Of a stretch of DNA of 64,000 nt, positions 54,101 to 62,678 are shown one piece after another (position 1 is the stretch's first letter; every line of letters starts with the position of its first letter). Source of the DNA: Algoriphagus pacificus (GTDB lineage: Bacteria > Bacteroidota > Bacteroidia > Cytophagales > Cyclobacteriaceae); assembly GCF_017254845.1 (NCBI RefSeq), contig NZ_JAFKCU010000002.1:124001-188000 (forward strand), written 5' to 3'. Below the pieces are notes generated by a model. It was not told the origin of the DNA. It did not search any database and was given only the letters and a program-made list of their open reading frames with translations. The position numbers and the translations under genes are program-made.

Positions 54101-54615
54101 GAAATGAATTTGTTTACAAAAATCTGAGAATGTCAGTTCTATTAGATGGACAGTATGGTGGAATAGTTTATTCTCAGACACATCACAAGATGACTGAGCA
54201 GGGTAAATTGGAGCATACTCTAAAAGGCCGGGAAGACGGATTCATAATCGGAGATGGTGTGGTTGATAATGGAGATGGTACTTATTCTCCAAATACCAAA
54301 GAAGTAAATATCGCGGATTATTACAGAGAGGCTTACCGCAGAGCCAATGTAGAATCCAATTCTTTTGATGCTTCATTTGTCAAACTCAGAGAGCTTCGTT
54401 TTGAATATGGCATTCCTGCAAGAATACTTCAGAATACTAGTATCAGACAGGCATCAATTGCCCTATATGGAAGAGACCTCGCCATGCTGACCAAGTTCCC
54501 GATTTTTGATCCTGAAACGGCAGCTTTAAATGGTGGAACCTTACTTCCAGGGGTGGAAATGGGACAACTTCCAACCCCAAGAACTATGGGTGTTAACCTC
54601 ACTCTCAAATTTTAA
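51130..54615 (+). CDS. SusC/RagA-family TonB-dependent outer-membrane protein with STN signalling domain
   Basis: A 1,161-residue barrel transporter that works with the SusD lipoprotein. After the signal peptide (ending near SLVFADGANAQ), a secretin/TonB N-terminal (STN) domain covers about 45-118 (ISLSSQELSLGSFINQVENQS), then a carboxypeptidase-like beta-sandwich (about 133-210, GSVIDAETGETLPGVNIILKGT). The SusC signature is GEVVVTALGIKREEKALGYA; the plug follows (about 245-370, VLKGASATALYGSRAANGALIVTTKSG). The barrel runs to the C-terminal LPTPRTMGVNLTLKF. The STN domain allows signalling to FecR. The substrate is not shown by sequence. Confidence 0.96.
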   Translation: MKKKLPPNFKTVIMRLFTVFLLSCWAQSLVFADGANAQRLDQIQISLSSQELSLGSFINQVENQSTIRFSYESQLELTQQLVFNKRKSDLLSILESASSQAGLRFKQIENNIAITYQEPKQTKTAVFVPVSVKGSVIDAETGETLPGVNIILKGTSKGTTTDIDGNFSITVEEGQILVFSYVGYDPQEVLINNQTELTIRMQLDSDTLGEVVVTALGIKREEKALGYATQKVESEQLLDARSNNWSDALRGKVAGLNVLSAGSGPMNSSQISLRGDNSLNPNGNFALIVVDGVPLNSSLTSSGVSNAYGAGSGNDVPIDFGNGIADLNPDDIENITVLKGASATALYGSRAANGALIVTTKSGSKKTKGLGVTVNSNFSMNDVLKWPDYQYEYGQGTGKAFNSDGDLYYSYGASEDGASTGGTSSAFGPKFNGQSYFQYDPTLEGQSAERQPWRPYENNIKDFWRTGFNMVNNVSIDGSHETGSLRASITHTKNEWIMPNTGFERMVAAISASQQVSAKLKLNAKVNYTNKKSDNLPATGYNNQSIAYFMIFQNPSIDLDWYRPIWKSGKENVDQVHPFSSFIDNPFLIAYEMTNSVNNNAVFGNISATYSFDEHFELMLRTGLAMSQEERAQQRPYSTANFQRGYYKEQDITNYEQNSDFLFTYNGKLSDKINLRASVGGNQMKRNYRSISAYVDGLVIPGVYKLANGINNPVVTTNDNNRVINSLYGLVTLDFDEKVFVDITGRNDWSSTLPVQNNSFFYPSVSTSFVLTDIFQLPSQISFAKLRISGAQVGNDTQPYRTSKYYGQSAFPGSASVPSTLYNVDFKPEITSSFETGIELIFFQRRLGLDLNYYLTETKNQILEVPVDITTGFSSAILNAGKVRNYGVELVLNGSPIKKANFQWNSVITWAKNKNEVISLPDEVDGSQVIGNGGNASIIAKVGGTTGDIYGFGFVRNQDGEIVYGSNGLPARPQEIQYIGNAYAKWKGGFRNEFVYKNLRMSVLLDGQYGGIVYSQTHHKMTEQGKLEHTLKGREDGFIIGDGVVDNGDGTYSPNTKEVNIADYYREAYRRANVESNSFDASFVKLRELRFEYGIPARILQNTSIRQASIALYGRDLAMLTKFPIFDPETAALNGGTLLPGVEMGQLPTPRTMGVNLTLKF

Positions 54616-54632
54616 TTCAATCCTTGAAACTG

Positions 54633-56063
54633 ATGAAAAATAATATTCTAATACTCCTTTTGGGAATGCTACTAGTGACTTCTTGTACAGAGGATTTCCA
54701 AGAAATAAATACTGATCCTAATAGAATCGATCAGATTAGCCCAGGTACGCTGCTGAATCCGATTATTTATGAGCTGGCTAGTTTTAATACAGATAGAGCA
54801 GATGCTTTCACCTTCCAGATTATGCAGGTAGCCCTGCCTTTTCCAAGCTCCACTGGAGGTATTCATCGCTATGATATCAGTGAATCTGCAGGGAATTCCA
54901 CCTGGAACACTTACTACAGATGGCTTATCAATATCAAGGAAATGGAAGATGCTTCCATTAAAAATGAAGATGTCAATTATCAAGCTATCGCATTGACTTT
55001 GAGAGCATGGACATTAAGCCAATTGACTGATAGCTTCGGAGATGTTCCTATGGAAGAAGCCAGTAAAGGTGAGGAAGGGCTTTTTCAACCTAAATTTGAC
55101 ACGCAGGAAAGCATCTACCTGAAGATTTTAGAAGATTTAGAACAGGCAAACAACTTGTTTGATGATTCCCAAGCCATGATTTATGGGGATGATATCTTAT
55201 TTCACAACGATGTGAAAAAGTGGAGAAAATTCTGTAATTCTCTTCATATGCGATTGTTGTTAAGGATATCTAATAGGACTGAAATGAATTCATTCCAGAA
55301 GTTGGCATCGATGGTAAATAATCCCACAGAATATCCAGTATTTACCAATACTGCCGAATCTGCAATTCTCCAGATTACCGGTGTTACGCCTAACTTGTCT
55401 CCATGGGGAAGAGCGATAGATTTCACAACTTTTCGCTCTATTTCTGAATTTTTTGCAGATCAATTGAATGCGTTGAATGATCCCCGTAGAGAGAAATTCA
55501 TGACAAGAGCTCGAGAAATGGATGGGACAACTTATATTGGATACAAGGGGATTCCTAGCGGATTTGACGGGAATGAAAGCCAATTTCAGTTTATTCCGAG
55601 CAATCACAACATCGCTTTGGTTCAAGCACCAATGATCTCTTTGATTTTGACTTATTCTGAAGTTGAATTTATAAAAGCTGAATTGGCCCAAAGGGGGATA
55701 ATCAGCACAGATGCAAAGGGTCACTACGAAAATGGAGTAAAAGCAGCCATGGAGCAGTGGGGAGTAGAGATACAGGAAGGATATTTTGAAAATCCACAAG
55801 CTGCTTACGACGGTACATTGGAAAGGATCATGCTTCAGAAGTATATTGGCTTGTATTTCAATGACTACCAACAGTGGTTTGAGTACAGAAGAACAGGATT
55901 TCCTGTTTTGCCTAAAAATGAAGGAATGGTAAATAACAAGCAGATGCCAGTAAGATTCAGATATCCTGTAAGTTCAAAAATCAATAATCCTGAAAATTAT
56001 GAATCTGCCGTAGCTCGAATGGGCGGAGATGATATCAATATTAAAGTCTGGTGGGAAAAATGA
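54633..56063 (+). CDS. SusD/RagB-family (SusD-like_2) nutrient-binding lipoprotein
   Basis: A 476-residue surface lipoprotein acting as the lid of the SusC barrel. The signal MKNNILILLLGMLLVTSC has lipobox VTSC, then EDFQEINTDPNRI, the SusD_2 N-terminal pattern. Helical TPR-like stretches follow (TYYRWLINIKEMEDA, LTLRAWTLSQLTDSFGDVPM), a signature region of the family. I use the ATG at 54633; a TTG at 54624 adds three residues. The stop overlaps the start of the phosphoesterase gene (ATGA), so the two are coupled. Confidence 0.95.
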   Translation: MKNNILILLLGMLLVTSCTEDFQEINTDPNRIDQISPGTLLNPIIYELASFNTDRADAFTFQIMQVALPFPSSTGGIHRYDISESAGNSTWNTYYRWLINIKEMEDASIKNEDVNYQAIALTLRAWTLSQLTDSFGDVPMEEASKGEEGLFQPKFDTQESIYLKILEDLEQANNLFDDSQAMIYGDDILFHNDVKKWRKFCNSLHMRLLLRISNRTEMNSFQKLASMVNNPTEYPVFTNTAESAILQITGVTPNLSPWGRAIDFTTFRSISEFFADQLNALNDPRREKFMTRAREMDGTTYIGYKGIPSGFDGNESQFQFIPSNHNIALVQAPMISLILTYSEVEFIKAELAQRGIISTDAKGHYENGVKAAMEQWGVEIQEGYFENPQAAYDGTLERIMLQKYIGLYFNDYQQWFEYRRTGFPVLPKNEGMVNNKQMPVRFRYPVSSKINNPENYESAVARMGGDDINIKVWWEK

Positions 56064-57634
56064 AAAAACTAATCAAAATCGCATTTGTAATTGGACTTGT
56101 AGGAGTATCCTCCTTTGTTCAGGCTCAGGAAATTGCTAAAGGCTATATCTATGAGGACAGCAACGGAAATGGCAAAAAGCAAAGAAAGGAAGCCGGAATA
56201 CCTGGAGTCAGTGTGTCAAATGGAGAGCAGGTAGTCCAAACAGACGAGAAGGGCTATTACGAGATCGAAATCAAAGATGGGCAGTTGCTCTTTTTTGTAA
56301 AACCTTCTGGATACAGTGTTCCCCTCGATTCTTTGAATAAACCTCAGTTTTATTACATCCATAAGCCATCCGGTTCTCCTAAGCTGCAATATGCTGGATC
56401 AGCTCCTACCGGTGAGCTTCCTAAGGAGATCAATTTTGGTTTGACTAAGAAGGAAGAAAAAGATGATTTTACTGCCTTGATCTTCGGTGACCCTCAACCC
56501 TATACTTTGGAAGAAGTTGGTTTCTTTGATGAGGGTGTTGTCAAAGAAGTGGAAGGAATCAAGGATGTTGCTTTTGGAATATCGCTGGGAGATTTGGTAG
56601 GAAATGACCTGGACCTTTTTACTCCTTACTCACTGGCAGTTTCAAAGGTTGGAATTCCTTGGTACAATGTCATGGGAAACCACGATGAAAACTTTGATGT
56701 GGAAACTGATGAGCTTTCTGATGAGACCTTTGAAGCTCATTTTGGACCAAATACCTATGCATACAATGTAGGGAAAGTCCATTTTATAGTTATCGATGAC
56801 ATACTTTGGCCGGATCCTCGTGATGGCCAAAGCTATTGGGGAGGATTGAGACCAGATCAGTTGAATTTCCTTCGGAATGATCTGAAATTTGTGCCAAAAG
56901 ATCACCTGATTGTTATTTCAATGCACATACCATTCTTTGAGCAAGGAGATTCATTTAGAGATGAAGACAGGCAGGAGATCTTTGATATGCTTGAAGAATT
57001 TCCATATACTTTGTCACTTTCAGCGCATACTCACTTTCAAAAGCAAGCCTATTTTGCTGCTGAAGAGGGTTGGAAAGGCGAAAAACCCCATCACCATTAC
57101 AATGTCGGAACCACTTCAGGGGATTGGTATAAAGGGGTGTTAGATGAAAAAGGAATTCCAGTTTCAACGATGAGAGATGGGACTCCAAAAGGATATGCTT
57201 TGATACATTTTTCGGGAAATCAATACAAAGTAAATTATCAAGTGGCTGGGAAATCCAGTGAATATCAACTTGAGATATTTGCTCCGAAAGTTCTTGAAAT
57301 GGGCAAACCGACCACAGCAGGAATATTTGCAAATTTCTTCATGGGGTCAAAAGGTGATAAGGTAATGATCAGTATCGACGGTGGAGAGATGAGGCCAATG
57401 ACCTTTGTGGAAGATTACGATCCGGCTTATTTACAGTATTTATATCAATGGGATACTACTGATAAATTGTTAGATGGTAAGAGACCTTCAAATCCCGTTC
57501 AAAGCAATCATTTGTGGCGTATAGCAATTCCATCTGGCTTAAAAGCTGGAGAACATCAAGTGAAAGTGGTGGCAACAGATAGATATGGACAAGTCCATCA
57601 AGGCACAGAAACAATCAAGGTGCTTGAAAAGTAA
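56060..57634 (+). CDS. Exported calcineurin-like metallophosphoesterase (MetallophosN/MetallophosC architecture)
   Basis: A 524-residue periplasmic or surface phosphoesterase. The signal peptide is MKKLIKIAFVIGLVGVSSFVQAQ. An N-terminal beta-sandwich (about 25-130, GYIYEDSNGNGKKQRKEAG) resembles SdrD-B/MetallophosN, followed by the metallophosphatase core with all five motif blocks: FGDPQP (about 142), GDLVGND (about 177), GNHDEN (about 206), HIPFFEQG, and SAHTHFQ (about 321). A MetallophosC beta domain closes it. Two metals are expected. Translational coupling to SusD suggests it removes phosphate from the imported substrate. Confidence 0.93.
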   Translation: MKKLIKIAFVIGLVGVSSFVQAQEIAKGYIYEDSNGNGKKQRKEAGIPGVSVSNGEQVVQTDEKGYYEIEIKDGQLLFFVKPSGYSVPLDSLNKPQFYYIHKPSGSPKLQYAGSAPTGELPKEINFGLTKKEEKDDFTALIFGDPQPYTLEEVGFFDEGVVKEVEGIKDVAFGISLGDLVGNDLDLFTPYSLAVSKVGIPWYNVMGNHDENFDVETDELSDETFEAHFGPNTYAYNVGKVHFIVIDDILWPDPRDGQSYWGGLRPDQLNFLRNDLKFVPKDHLIVISMHIPFFEQGDSFRDEDRQEIFDMLEEFPYTLSLSAHTHFQKQAYFAAEEGWKGEKPHHHYNVGTTSGDWYKGVLDEKGIPVSTMRDGTPKGYALIHFSGNQYKVNYQVAGKSSEYQLEIFAPKVLEMGKPTTAGIFANFFMGSKGDKVMISIDGGEMRPMTFVEDYDPAYLQYLYQWDTTDKLLDGKRPSNPVQSNHLWRIAIPSGLKAGEHQVKVVATDRYGQVHQGTETIKVLEK

Positions 57635-57647
57635 GTACTATAAAATG

Positions 57648-57677
57648 AAAAAACCTGACCAATCCGTCAGGTTTTTT
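57648..57677. terminator. Bidirectional terminator between the phosphoesterase and aldolase genes
   Basis: Stem AAACCTGAC/GTCAGGTTT with a 6-nt loop, a T-run on the right and an A-run on the left. It lies between convergent stops at 57634 and 57705. Confidence 0.92.
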
Positions 57678-57704
57678 CTTTGATGGAATTGAATTCCTGT
57701 AAAA

Positions 57705-58634
57705 TCACTGAAGCACTTCAGATACTTTCGCTTTCACTGCTTCAAACTTTTCCTTCAAAGCTGCTTTCTCCGATTCATTATAGGCAGTTAAAGGCAAAGC
57801 CAAGATATTTTGACACAAACCTTCGAAAGAAAGGGCTGCTTTCAATCCCTTTAAATAATTGGATTGGTAAGTGCCATGGCTGTAAATATTCTTGCTGAGG
57901 AACTGCACAGCTTCATTTAGTGCGTTTATCCTTTCCTTATCCTGGTATTCTATGGCTTCATAAAGGCTCACATACAAAGCTGGAAAAAGATTCGCCCCTC
58001 CTGAGACACCGCCATGTCCGCCCATATTCATAGTTTCATGCAAGATTTCTTCCGGACCAACCAAAACAGTGAATTCAGGATACTCTCTAAATGTATCGCA
58101 GAGACTTTCAAAGTATTTCTGATCTCCAGAACTGTCCTTGATCCCAATAATGTTTGGATGCTCAGCTAATGCTTTCACAGTTTCCAAAGCCAAGGAGATT
58201 CCAGTATGGGAAGGCATGTTGTAGAGATAAAGCGGTAATTCTACATCATCAGCCAATTTCGAAAAATAGTAGATGAGTTCGTCTTGTCCCACATTCATAT
58301 AAAAAGGAGTAGTGGCAACCACCAAATCAGCTCCGGATTCCTTTGCACAAGCTGCCAAATCCAAACTTTCCTGAAAGGAGCAATCCGTAATACCCACTAA
58401 AACGGGTATTTTGTAATTGACTTTTTTGCAAGTTATTTGAATCAATTTCTTTTTCTCAGAAGAATTGATGCTCGCAAATTCTCCTGTTGTCCCCAATATA
58501 AAGAGCCCATGAACACCACCGGAAATAATATGCTCTATCAGTAGATCCAAGCTCTTTTCATCTACGGTGAAATCAGGATGAAGCGGAGTGATCATGGGAG
58601 GAATAATTCCTCGAAAAGGTTTTGGGAATGACAT
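57705..58634 (-). CDS. DapA/NanA-family (class I aldolase) lyase
   Basis: A 309-residue cytoplasmic TIM-barrel lyase of the DHDPS/N-acetylneuraminate lyase superfamily. Signature GTTGE at 48-52, catalytic Tyr138 in LYNMP and the Schiff-base Lys166 in IGIKDSSG are in place. Members include dihydrodipicolinate synthase, sialic-acid lyase and KDG aldolase. It sits in one leftward operon with a sialidase-like protein and a CE15-like esterase, so a catabolic aldolase for a sialic acid or a 2-keto-3-deoxy sugar acid is more likely than lysine synthesis. No nanE/nanK-type gene is seen in the window. Confidence 0.85.
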   Translation of the reverse strand: MSFPKPFRGIIPPMITPLHPDFTVDEKSLDLLIEHIISGGVHGLFILGTTGEFASINSSEKKKLIQITCKKVNYKIPVLVGITDCSFQESLDLAACAKESGADLVVATTPFYMNVGQDELIYYFSKLADDVELPLYLYNMPSHTGISLALETVKALAEHPNIIGIKDSSGDQKYFESLCDTFREYPEFTVLVGPEEILHETMNMGGHGGVSGGANLFPALYVSLYEAIEYQDKERINALNEAVQFLSKNIYSHGTYQSNYLKGLKAALSFEGLCQNILALPLTAYNESEKAALKEKFEAVKAKVSEVLQ

Positions 58635-58653
58635 ATGTCGAATAGTAATTGGG

Positions 58654-59664
58654 TTATTCCAAAGTAAGAGAAACGTATTTAATCTTTTCCCGATTATAAG
58701 TATAGGTCAAATGAACAGAACCGTCTTTTGCCTGAATGATGGCAGGATAACTGAATTCACCCTTCGGTTGATCTTCCAAAACATAAATTTCATCCCAATT
58801 AATGCCATCAATGGACATCATGAGTGAAAGCTTATTTCTACCGTCTTTAATTGGGTTACAAAGCAATAATTGAATTCCGCTCTTCAAAGTCACAGCATCG
58901 ATTCCGGAATTATTGTGAACCAAGCCAGTGGATTCTACTGTTGACCAGGTTTTTCCTCCATCCATGGACCAAGTAGACCCAATTACATCTTCTTGCGTTC
59001 TGGCCAATAATTGAAGTTTGCCGATTGGATACTGTAAGATTGTCGGTTGAATGGCATGAAAAGTACCATTATCGATTTCAATTTTCTTCCAGTTTTCAAG
59101 GTTTTGGTCGCTGGTCTCTATATGCATACTCCAAATGCCATTTGTTTCGAAGCTGCTGCCGTAGAGGATTGTCCCATCCGGTAAACTTATGGGTTTGTTT
59201 TTTACAGGACCAAGCATGCCAGGAGGTATTTGAATAGCTTTCGACCAAGTTTTACCCTCGTCCTCAGATGTTTTATAAAGTCCCCACCACTCTCTTGGAT
59301 TTGGTCCTTCTTTGTAATAAAGGACTGTCTTTCCATCATTGGTTTTGAAAAGAACAGGATTCCAAGTCGGGTTTCTGAAAACCTCATTTTCCACTCCATC
59401 AGCTACCATTTCAGGAGTTGACCAGTTGCCATTTTTCAAGCGAGAAGTATAAATACTAACGTCAGGATGTCTTTCGTAAGAACCTCCAAACCAGGATGCC
59501 AAAATTCCATCTTCAGTTTCTAATAGCGTGGAAGCATGACATGACGGAAAGGGAGCGCTTTCATAGATAAATTCTGATTTTAGAATTTTCACTTGAGGCT
59601 TTTCAATGGGATCTATTTGTTGGTTGGTAATCAGAGCTAAAAAGAAGATGATCGAATAAAACAT
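58654..59664 (-). CDS. Sialidase-superfamily BNR-repeat exported protein
   Basis: A 336-residue protein with a short signal peptide (MFYSIIFFLALITNQQ). It is a six-bladed propeller of the exo-alpha-sialidase/BNR_2 type: Asp boxes KTSEDEGKTWSKAI, WSMDGGKTWSTVES and MMSIDGINWDEI are seen, as is ASWFGGSYERHPDVSIYTSRL. The Arg triad of true sialidases cannot be confirmed by eye. Many such Bacteroidota proteins act on rhamnose or other glycans. It starts 91 bp after the CE15 gene and ends 19 bp before the aldolase gene. Confidence 0.85.
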   Translation of the reverse strand: MFYSIIFFLALITNQQIDPIEKPQVKILKSEFIYESAPFPSCHASTLLETEDGILASWFGGSYERHPDVSIYTSRLKNGNWSTPEMVADGVENEVFRNPTWNPVLFKTNDGKTVLYYKEGPNPREWWGLYKTSEDEGKTWSKAIQIPPGMLGPVKNKPISLPDGTILYGSSFETNGIWSMHIETSDQNLENWKKIEIDNGTFHAIQPTILQYPIGKLQLLARTQEDVIGSTWSMDGGKTWSTVESTGLVHNNSGIDAVTLKSGIQLLLCNPIKDGRNKLSLMMSIDGINWDEIYVLEDQPKGEFSYPAIIQAKDGSVHLTYTYNREKIKYVSLTLE

Positions 59665-59755
59665 AAAAGTTTTGGATTTAAATAGGTCAATTTCAGGTTT
59701 AAACTACCAAAAAGCAGTGAAAACTTGTATATACTGTCTTGTACTTACCTGATTA

Positions 59756-60955
59756 TTATTCTTGTTGAGAGAAGTTCAACTCCATGAATGTTATAAAATG
59801 GTCCCAGTCCTCTAGGGTTAAATTATGTTTCCCTTCTCGAATATGGTAACCTGCATAATGTTGAATAATTGGTTTCTCCAGTTTTTCGAATTCCAAGGGG
59901 AAAGAAACCTCTTTTCCATAAATCTCTGAATAGACTCGACTTCCTAATTTCATGGACAAATATTCACCTTTTGGATCTGCCCACCTGTCTTCTCGCGCAC
60001 TGGAAAAATAGAGAGCCCGTGGAGCCACCAACATGGCCAGCATATGTTGATCAATGGGTAAAGTGTTTTCTGCATCATTGTATTTTTTGAAATTCTCATT
60101 AAACCAATACGGAAAGGCAGTATTGATGATTTTCACAGTCTCACCGAATTTCCTTCTTGAAATAGCCGCCCCACCACAGCCAGATTCATTTGGGATTACC
60201 ACCGCCCAACGGGAATCGTTTACGCCTGTCCAAAGTGCTGTTTTTCCTGCTCTGGAATGCCCAACAATAGCCGATTTTTTGGTTTCGATTCTTGGTTCAG
60301 TCTCAAAATAGTCCATCGCCCGCATGGCTCCCCAAGCCCAGGCGCCAAAGGTTCGCATCCCATCTTCTTTTGCTAATTCCTCAGGATACAATTTGCCAAT
60401 GACTCCTTCAGTAAACCTTTCAGGATCATCAGGAGCCACTGTTTCGCCATGAAAAGATGCCGTTGCAAATCCTTTTGCTATTAATTCTTTCACTGGCCAA
60501 AAGCCCTCTTCAACCAAACCAATTGCTGGATCCGCTGGTTTGTAATTGATCAAAAGCACAATCGGTGCTGCACTTTTTTGGGATTTAGGAAGAAATAGGT
60601 TCAATCTCATCGTATGAGTTTCCCCATTTCTTGTCACTGAAATATCTATTTCCTTAAGTTCAGCCTCATCAGGATAAGGATTTTGGTTTTCAGAGACTAT
60701 TTGAAAAGAAATGAAATCAAAATCTTTTGGAATTGAACCATAAACTTCCCTTCGAAATATCTCCAATAATTCTGGTCTTCTGATATTCTCCCAATCCGAG
60801 ATGTTTTGGATCAGAGTTCCTTTATCGCTGACAAAAGGGTCAGGCAAGATCAGCGGTGGAACTTTGCTTTCATCGTAGTTGGCAGAATATTGAGCCATAA
60901 GATTAGTTGTTTGAATAAGGAAGAACAAAGTGCTTAAAACCAAAAGATTTTTCAT
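59756..60955 (-). CDS. CE15 glucuronoyl esterase-like hydrolase
   Basis: A 399-residue exported alpha/beta hydrolase. The signal is MKNLLVLSTLFFLIQTTNLMAQ. Nucleophile Ser234 lies in the family motif VGHSRAGKTALW (fungal enzymes have GCSRxGK). Acidic residue Glu257 lies in IPNESGCGGAA, and the C-terminal His377 lies in GKHNLTLEDWDHF, matching the CE15 triad layout. Family enzymes cleave ester bonds between glucuronic acid of glucuronoxylan and lignin or other alcohols. It starts 6 bp after the PhoPQ-related gene, so the two hydrolases are co-expressed. Substrate is inferred. Confidence 0.9.
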   Translation of the reverse strand: MKNLLVLSTLFFLIQTTNLMAQYSANYDESKVPPLILPDPFVSDKGTLIQNISDWENIRRPELLEIFRREVYGSIPKDFDFISFQIVSENQNPYPDEAELKEIDISVTRNGETHTMRLNLFLPKSQKSAAPIVLLINYKPADPAIGLVEEGFWPVKELIAKGFATASFHGETVAPDDPERFTEGVIGKLYPEELAKEDGMRTFGAWAWGAMRAMDYFETEPRIETKKSAIVGHSRAGKTALWTGVNDSRWAVVIPNESGCGGAAISRRKFGETVKIINTAFPYWFNENFKKYNDAENTLPIDQHMLAMLVAPRALYFSSAREDRWADPKGEYLSMKLGSRVYSEIYGKEVSFPLEFEKLEKPIIQHYAGYHIREGKHNLTLEDWDHFITFMELNFSQQE

Positions 60956-60961
60956 CGAGTA

Positions 60962-62413
60962 TCAATTTGAGGTTTCAGCCTTTAGCTTAGGAGATTTAAA
61001 TTCCTCAAAAGGGTAAGTTGTCGGAAGTACTTCTACCCCTGTGGTTACTTTCAATGGAGTCTCTCCAGCATAAGTTACCTCCATAAGATAAGCCTGATAG
61101 CCCTTTTCAGGCTCGGTCATTTGGTATTCGTAATGACCATCTTGTTGTGAAGGAAGCTCCATAGCTGTCCAGTTTGGACCAAAGACATCTACACGGAAAT
61201 CCCTTGCATTTTCATTGGTTGCGGTCCAGATTTTTACTGAGATCGGTAAGTTATTTGGATCTGCATCAAATATGATTTTATCACCTTCGATCTTCCAGTC
61301 ATAATCCGGTCGTTTTGTTTGATTCAAAATCGAAGCATAAAATGAAATCATATTAGGCAAGGCATCTGATTTACTCAAATCATGTCCAAAATTCGGAACA
61401 TACTGCACATGCTTTTCACCTGGGAGATCTTTCCAATAAAACTCCCAACTGTCAGGTTGGAAAAACTGATCTCCTGCGGCATTGATCAAAAGCTTTGGAA
61501 GTTTCATCTCTTTCGCAAAGGAATATGGCTCTGTAATCTCCAAAAGCCTGTCAAACTCAGGTGTGCCCATCCACTCCATGACTCCTTCCTCTACATAATT
61601 TCCAACCGCAGGGGCCCAAAAACCATAATTTTTCCAATGATGTTGGAAAGAAGGTTCCAGATTGAGCATGTCAATGACGATAGGAACTATTGCTACAACC
61701 CGATCATCCACCGCTGCAGTCGTCCAAGTAGTCCAGCCTCGTTTTGAGGCTCCTGCCACAACATAATTCTTCAGGTCTTTTTGATACATGGTTTTGACCA
61801 GTTCCGAGGTAGCATCCATAGCCAGTTTGACAGCTTTGGTCATCGGGAGTCTTGCCAGCCAGATTGCATCTTCATCTTTGGCTCCTCCTTCGAGGAATTT
61901 TCTCCAGCCATAAGCAATGATGGCGTCTTCAGTTCTCTCGACCGTGTCTCCAGGGAATTTTAGAGGTTGAAAGGGAATGTTGTGAACTTGAGCCACAATG
62001 GAATTTGTCTGGGTTGCCGCTGCAAGAATCAGCTCATCGGGTTTTTCGGGCATTTTTGTATTCGTACTACCTCCTCCGATCCACATCATCCCAGTTTCAA
62101 AAGGAGTGTCTCTTGGCACCACGATGGACACCCAGTGCCACCATTCCGTTTGATCCACTTGATCCGAGGTCAGCCAATTCTGAGAGGTCATTCTGAGCAC
62201 ATGGAAATCATAATCTTCGCCTGCCACGGTTCTGACCACTTCAAAATGAAAATCAGGTGATGGACCCATTACATAGTCTTTCAAAATGGATTTTTTTCCT
62301 ATTTCGGGAGGAAGGATTTTCTCATTCGATTCATTTTTACAGGAGCAGAGAATTGAAAAAACTGCCAGATTAAAAATTAGAATTTTTAAAAATCTGAAAG
62401 AGGTTGGTTTCAT
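60962..62413 (-). CDS. PhoPQ-activated pathogenicity-related (PqaA) family lipoprotein
   Basis: A 483-residue predicted lipoprotein (lipobox ILCSC, Cys about 25). The PhoPQ_related (PF10142) fold, a predicted alpha/beta hydrolase, is clear from GASKRGWTTWTTAAVDDRVVAIVPIVIDMLN and WAPAVGNYVEEGVMEW. The nucleophile would be the Ser in GASKRG, with a later LINAAGDQFFQPDSW acid and a His in NFGHDLSKSD. Bacterial members are little studied; the name comes from Salmonella PqaA. It is the first gene of the leftward four-gene operon and is divergent from the PhoD-like gene. Confidence 0.88.
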   Translation of the reverse strand: MKPTSFRFLKILIFNLAVFSILCSCKNESNEKILPPEIGKKSILKDYVMGPSPDFHFEVVRTVAGEDYDFHVLRMTSQNWLTSDQVDQTEWWHWVSIVVPRDTPFETGMMWIGGGSTNTKMPEKPDELILAAATQTNSIVAQVHNIPFQPLKFPGDTVERTEDAIIAYGWRKFLEGGAKDEDAIWLARLPMTKAVKLAMDATSELVKTMYQKDLKNYVVAGASKRGWTTWTTAAVDDRVVAIVPIVIDMLNLEPSFQHHWKNYGFWAPAVGNYVEEGVMEWMGTPEFDRLLEITEPYSFAKEMKLPKLLINAAGDQFFQPDSWEFYWKDLPGEKHVQYVPNFGHDLSKSDALPNMISFYASILNQTKRPDYDWKIEGDKIIFDADPNNLPISVKIWTATNENARDFRVDVFGPNWTAMELPSQQDGHYEYQMTEPEKGYQAYLMEVTYAGETPLKVTTGVEVLPTTYPFEEFKSPKLKAETSN

Positions 62414-62678
62414 AGATGCTGGGTTTTTTGTTAAGGCTTTAAAAGCTAAGGATTTATATGAATTTGACCAATATGAAGGACTTTTAATCTTGATTTTATA
62501 GGGTCATTCGAACACTTGTTTTTGGAGGAGTAAGTGTATAAGACAAGTTAAAACCCGCTTTTTGAATCAAATACCTACCATTTTTTAAATCAAAAAGTCC
62601 GAAATTGAATCCTTTCATAGAAATCAACCTGAATGATTCCTGCTGAGTCAAAATTTGCAGGCAAATAACCCAAACACC
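62414..62678. other. Divergent intergenic region
   Basis: 265 bp between the leftward hydrolase operon and the rightward PhoD-like gene. I see a purine-rich GGAGGAG at 62525 without a following frame, and no box I can defend. Both promoters should be here. Confidence 0.45.

Noticed and set aside
55290-55871. A 193-residue antisense frame inside the susD gene
   Set aside because: No signal, motif or upstream site; the sense strand encodes a clear SusD protein.
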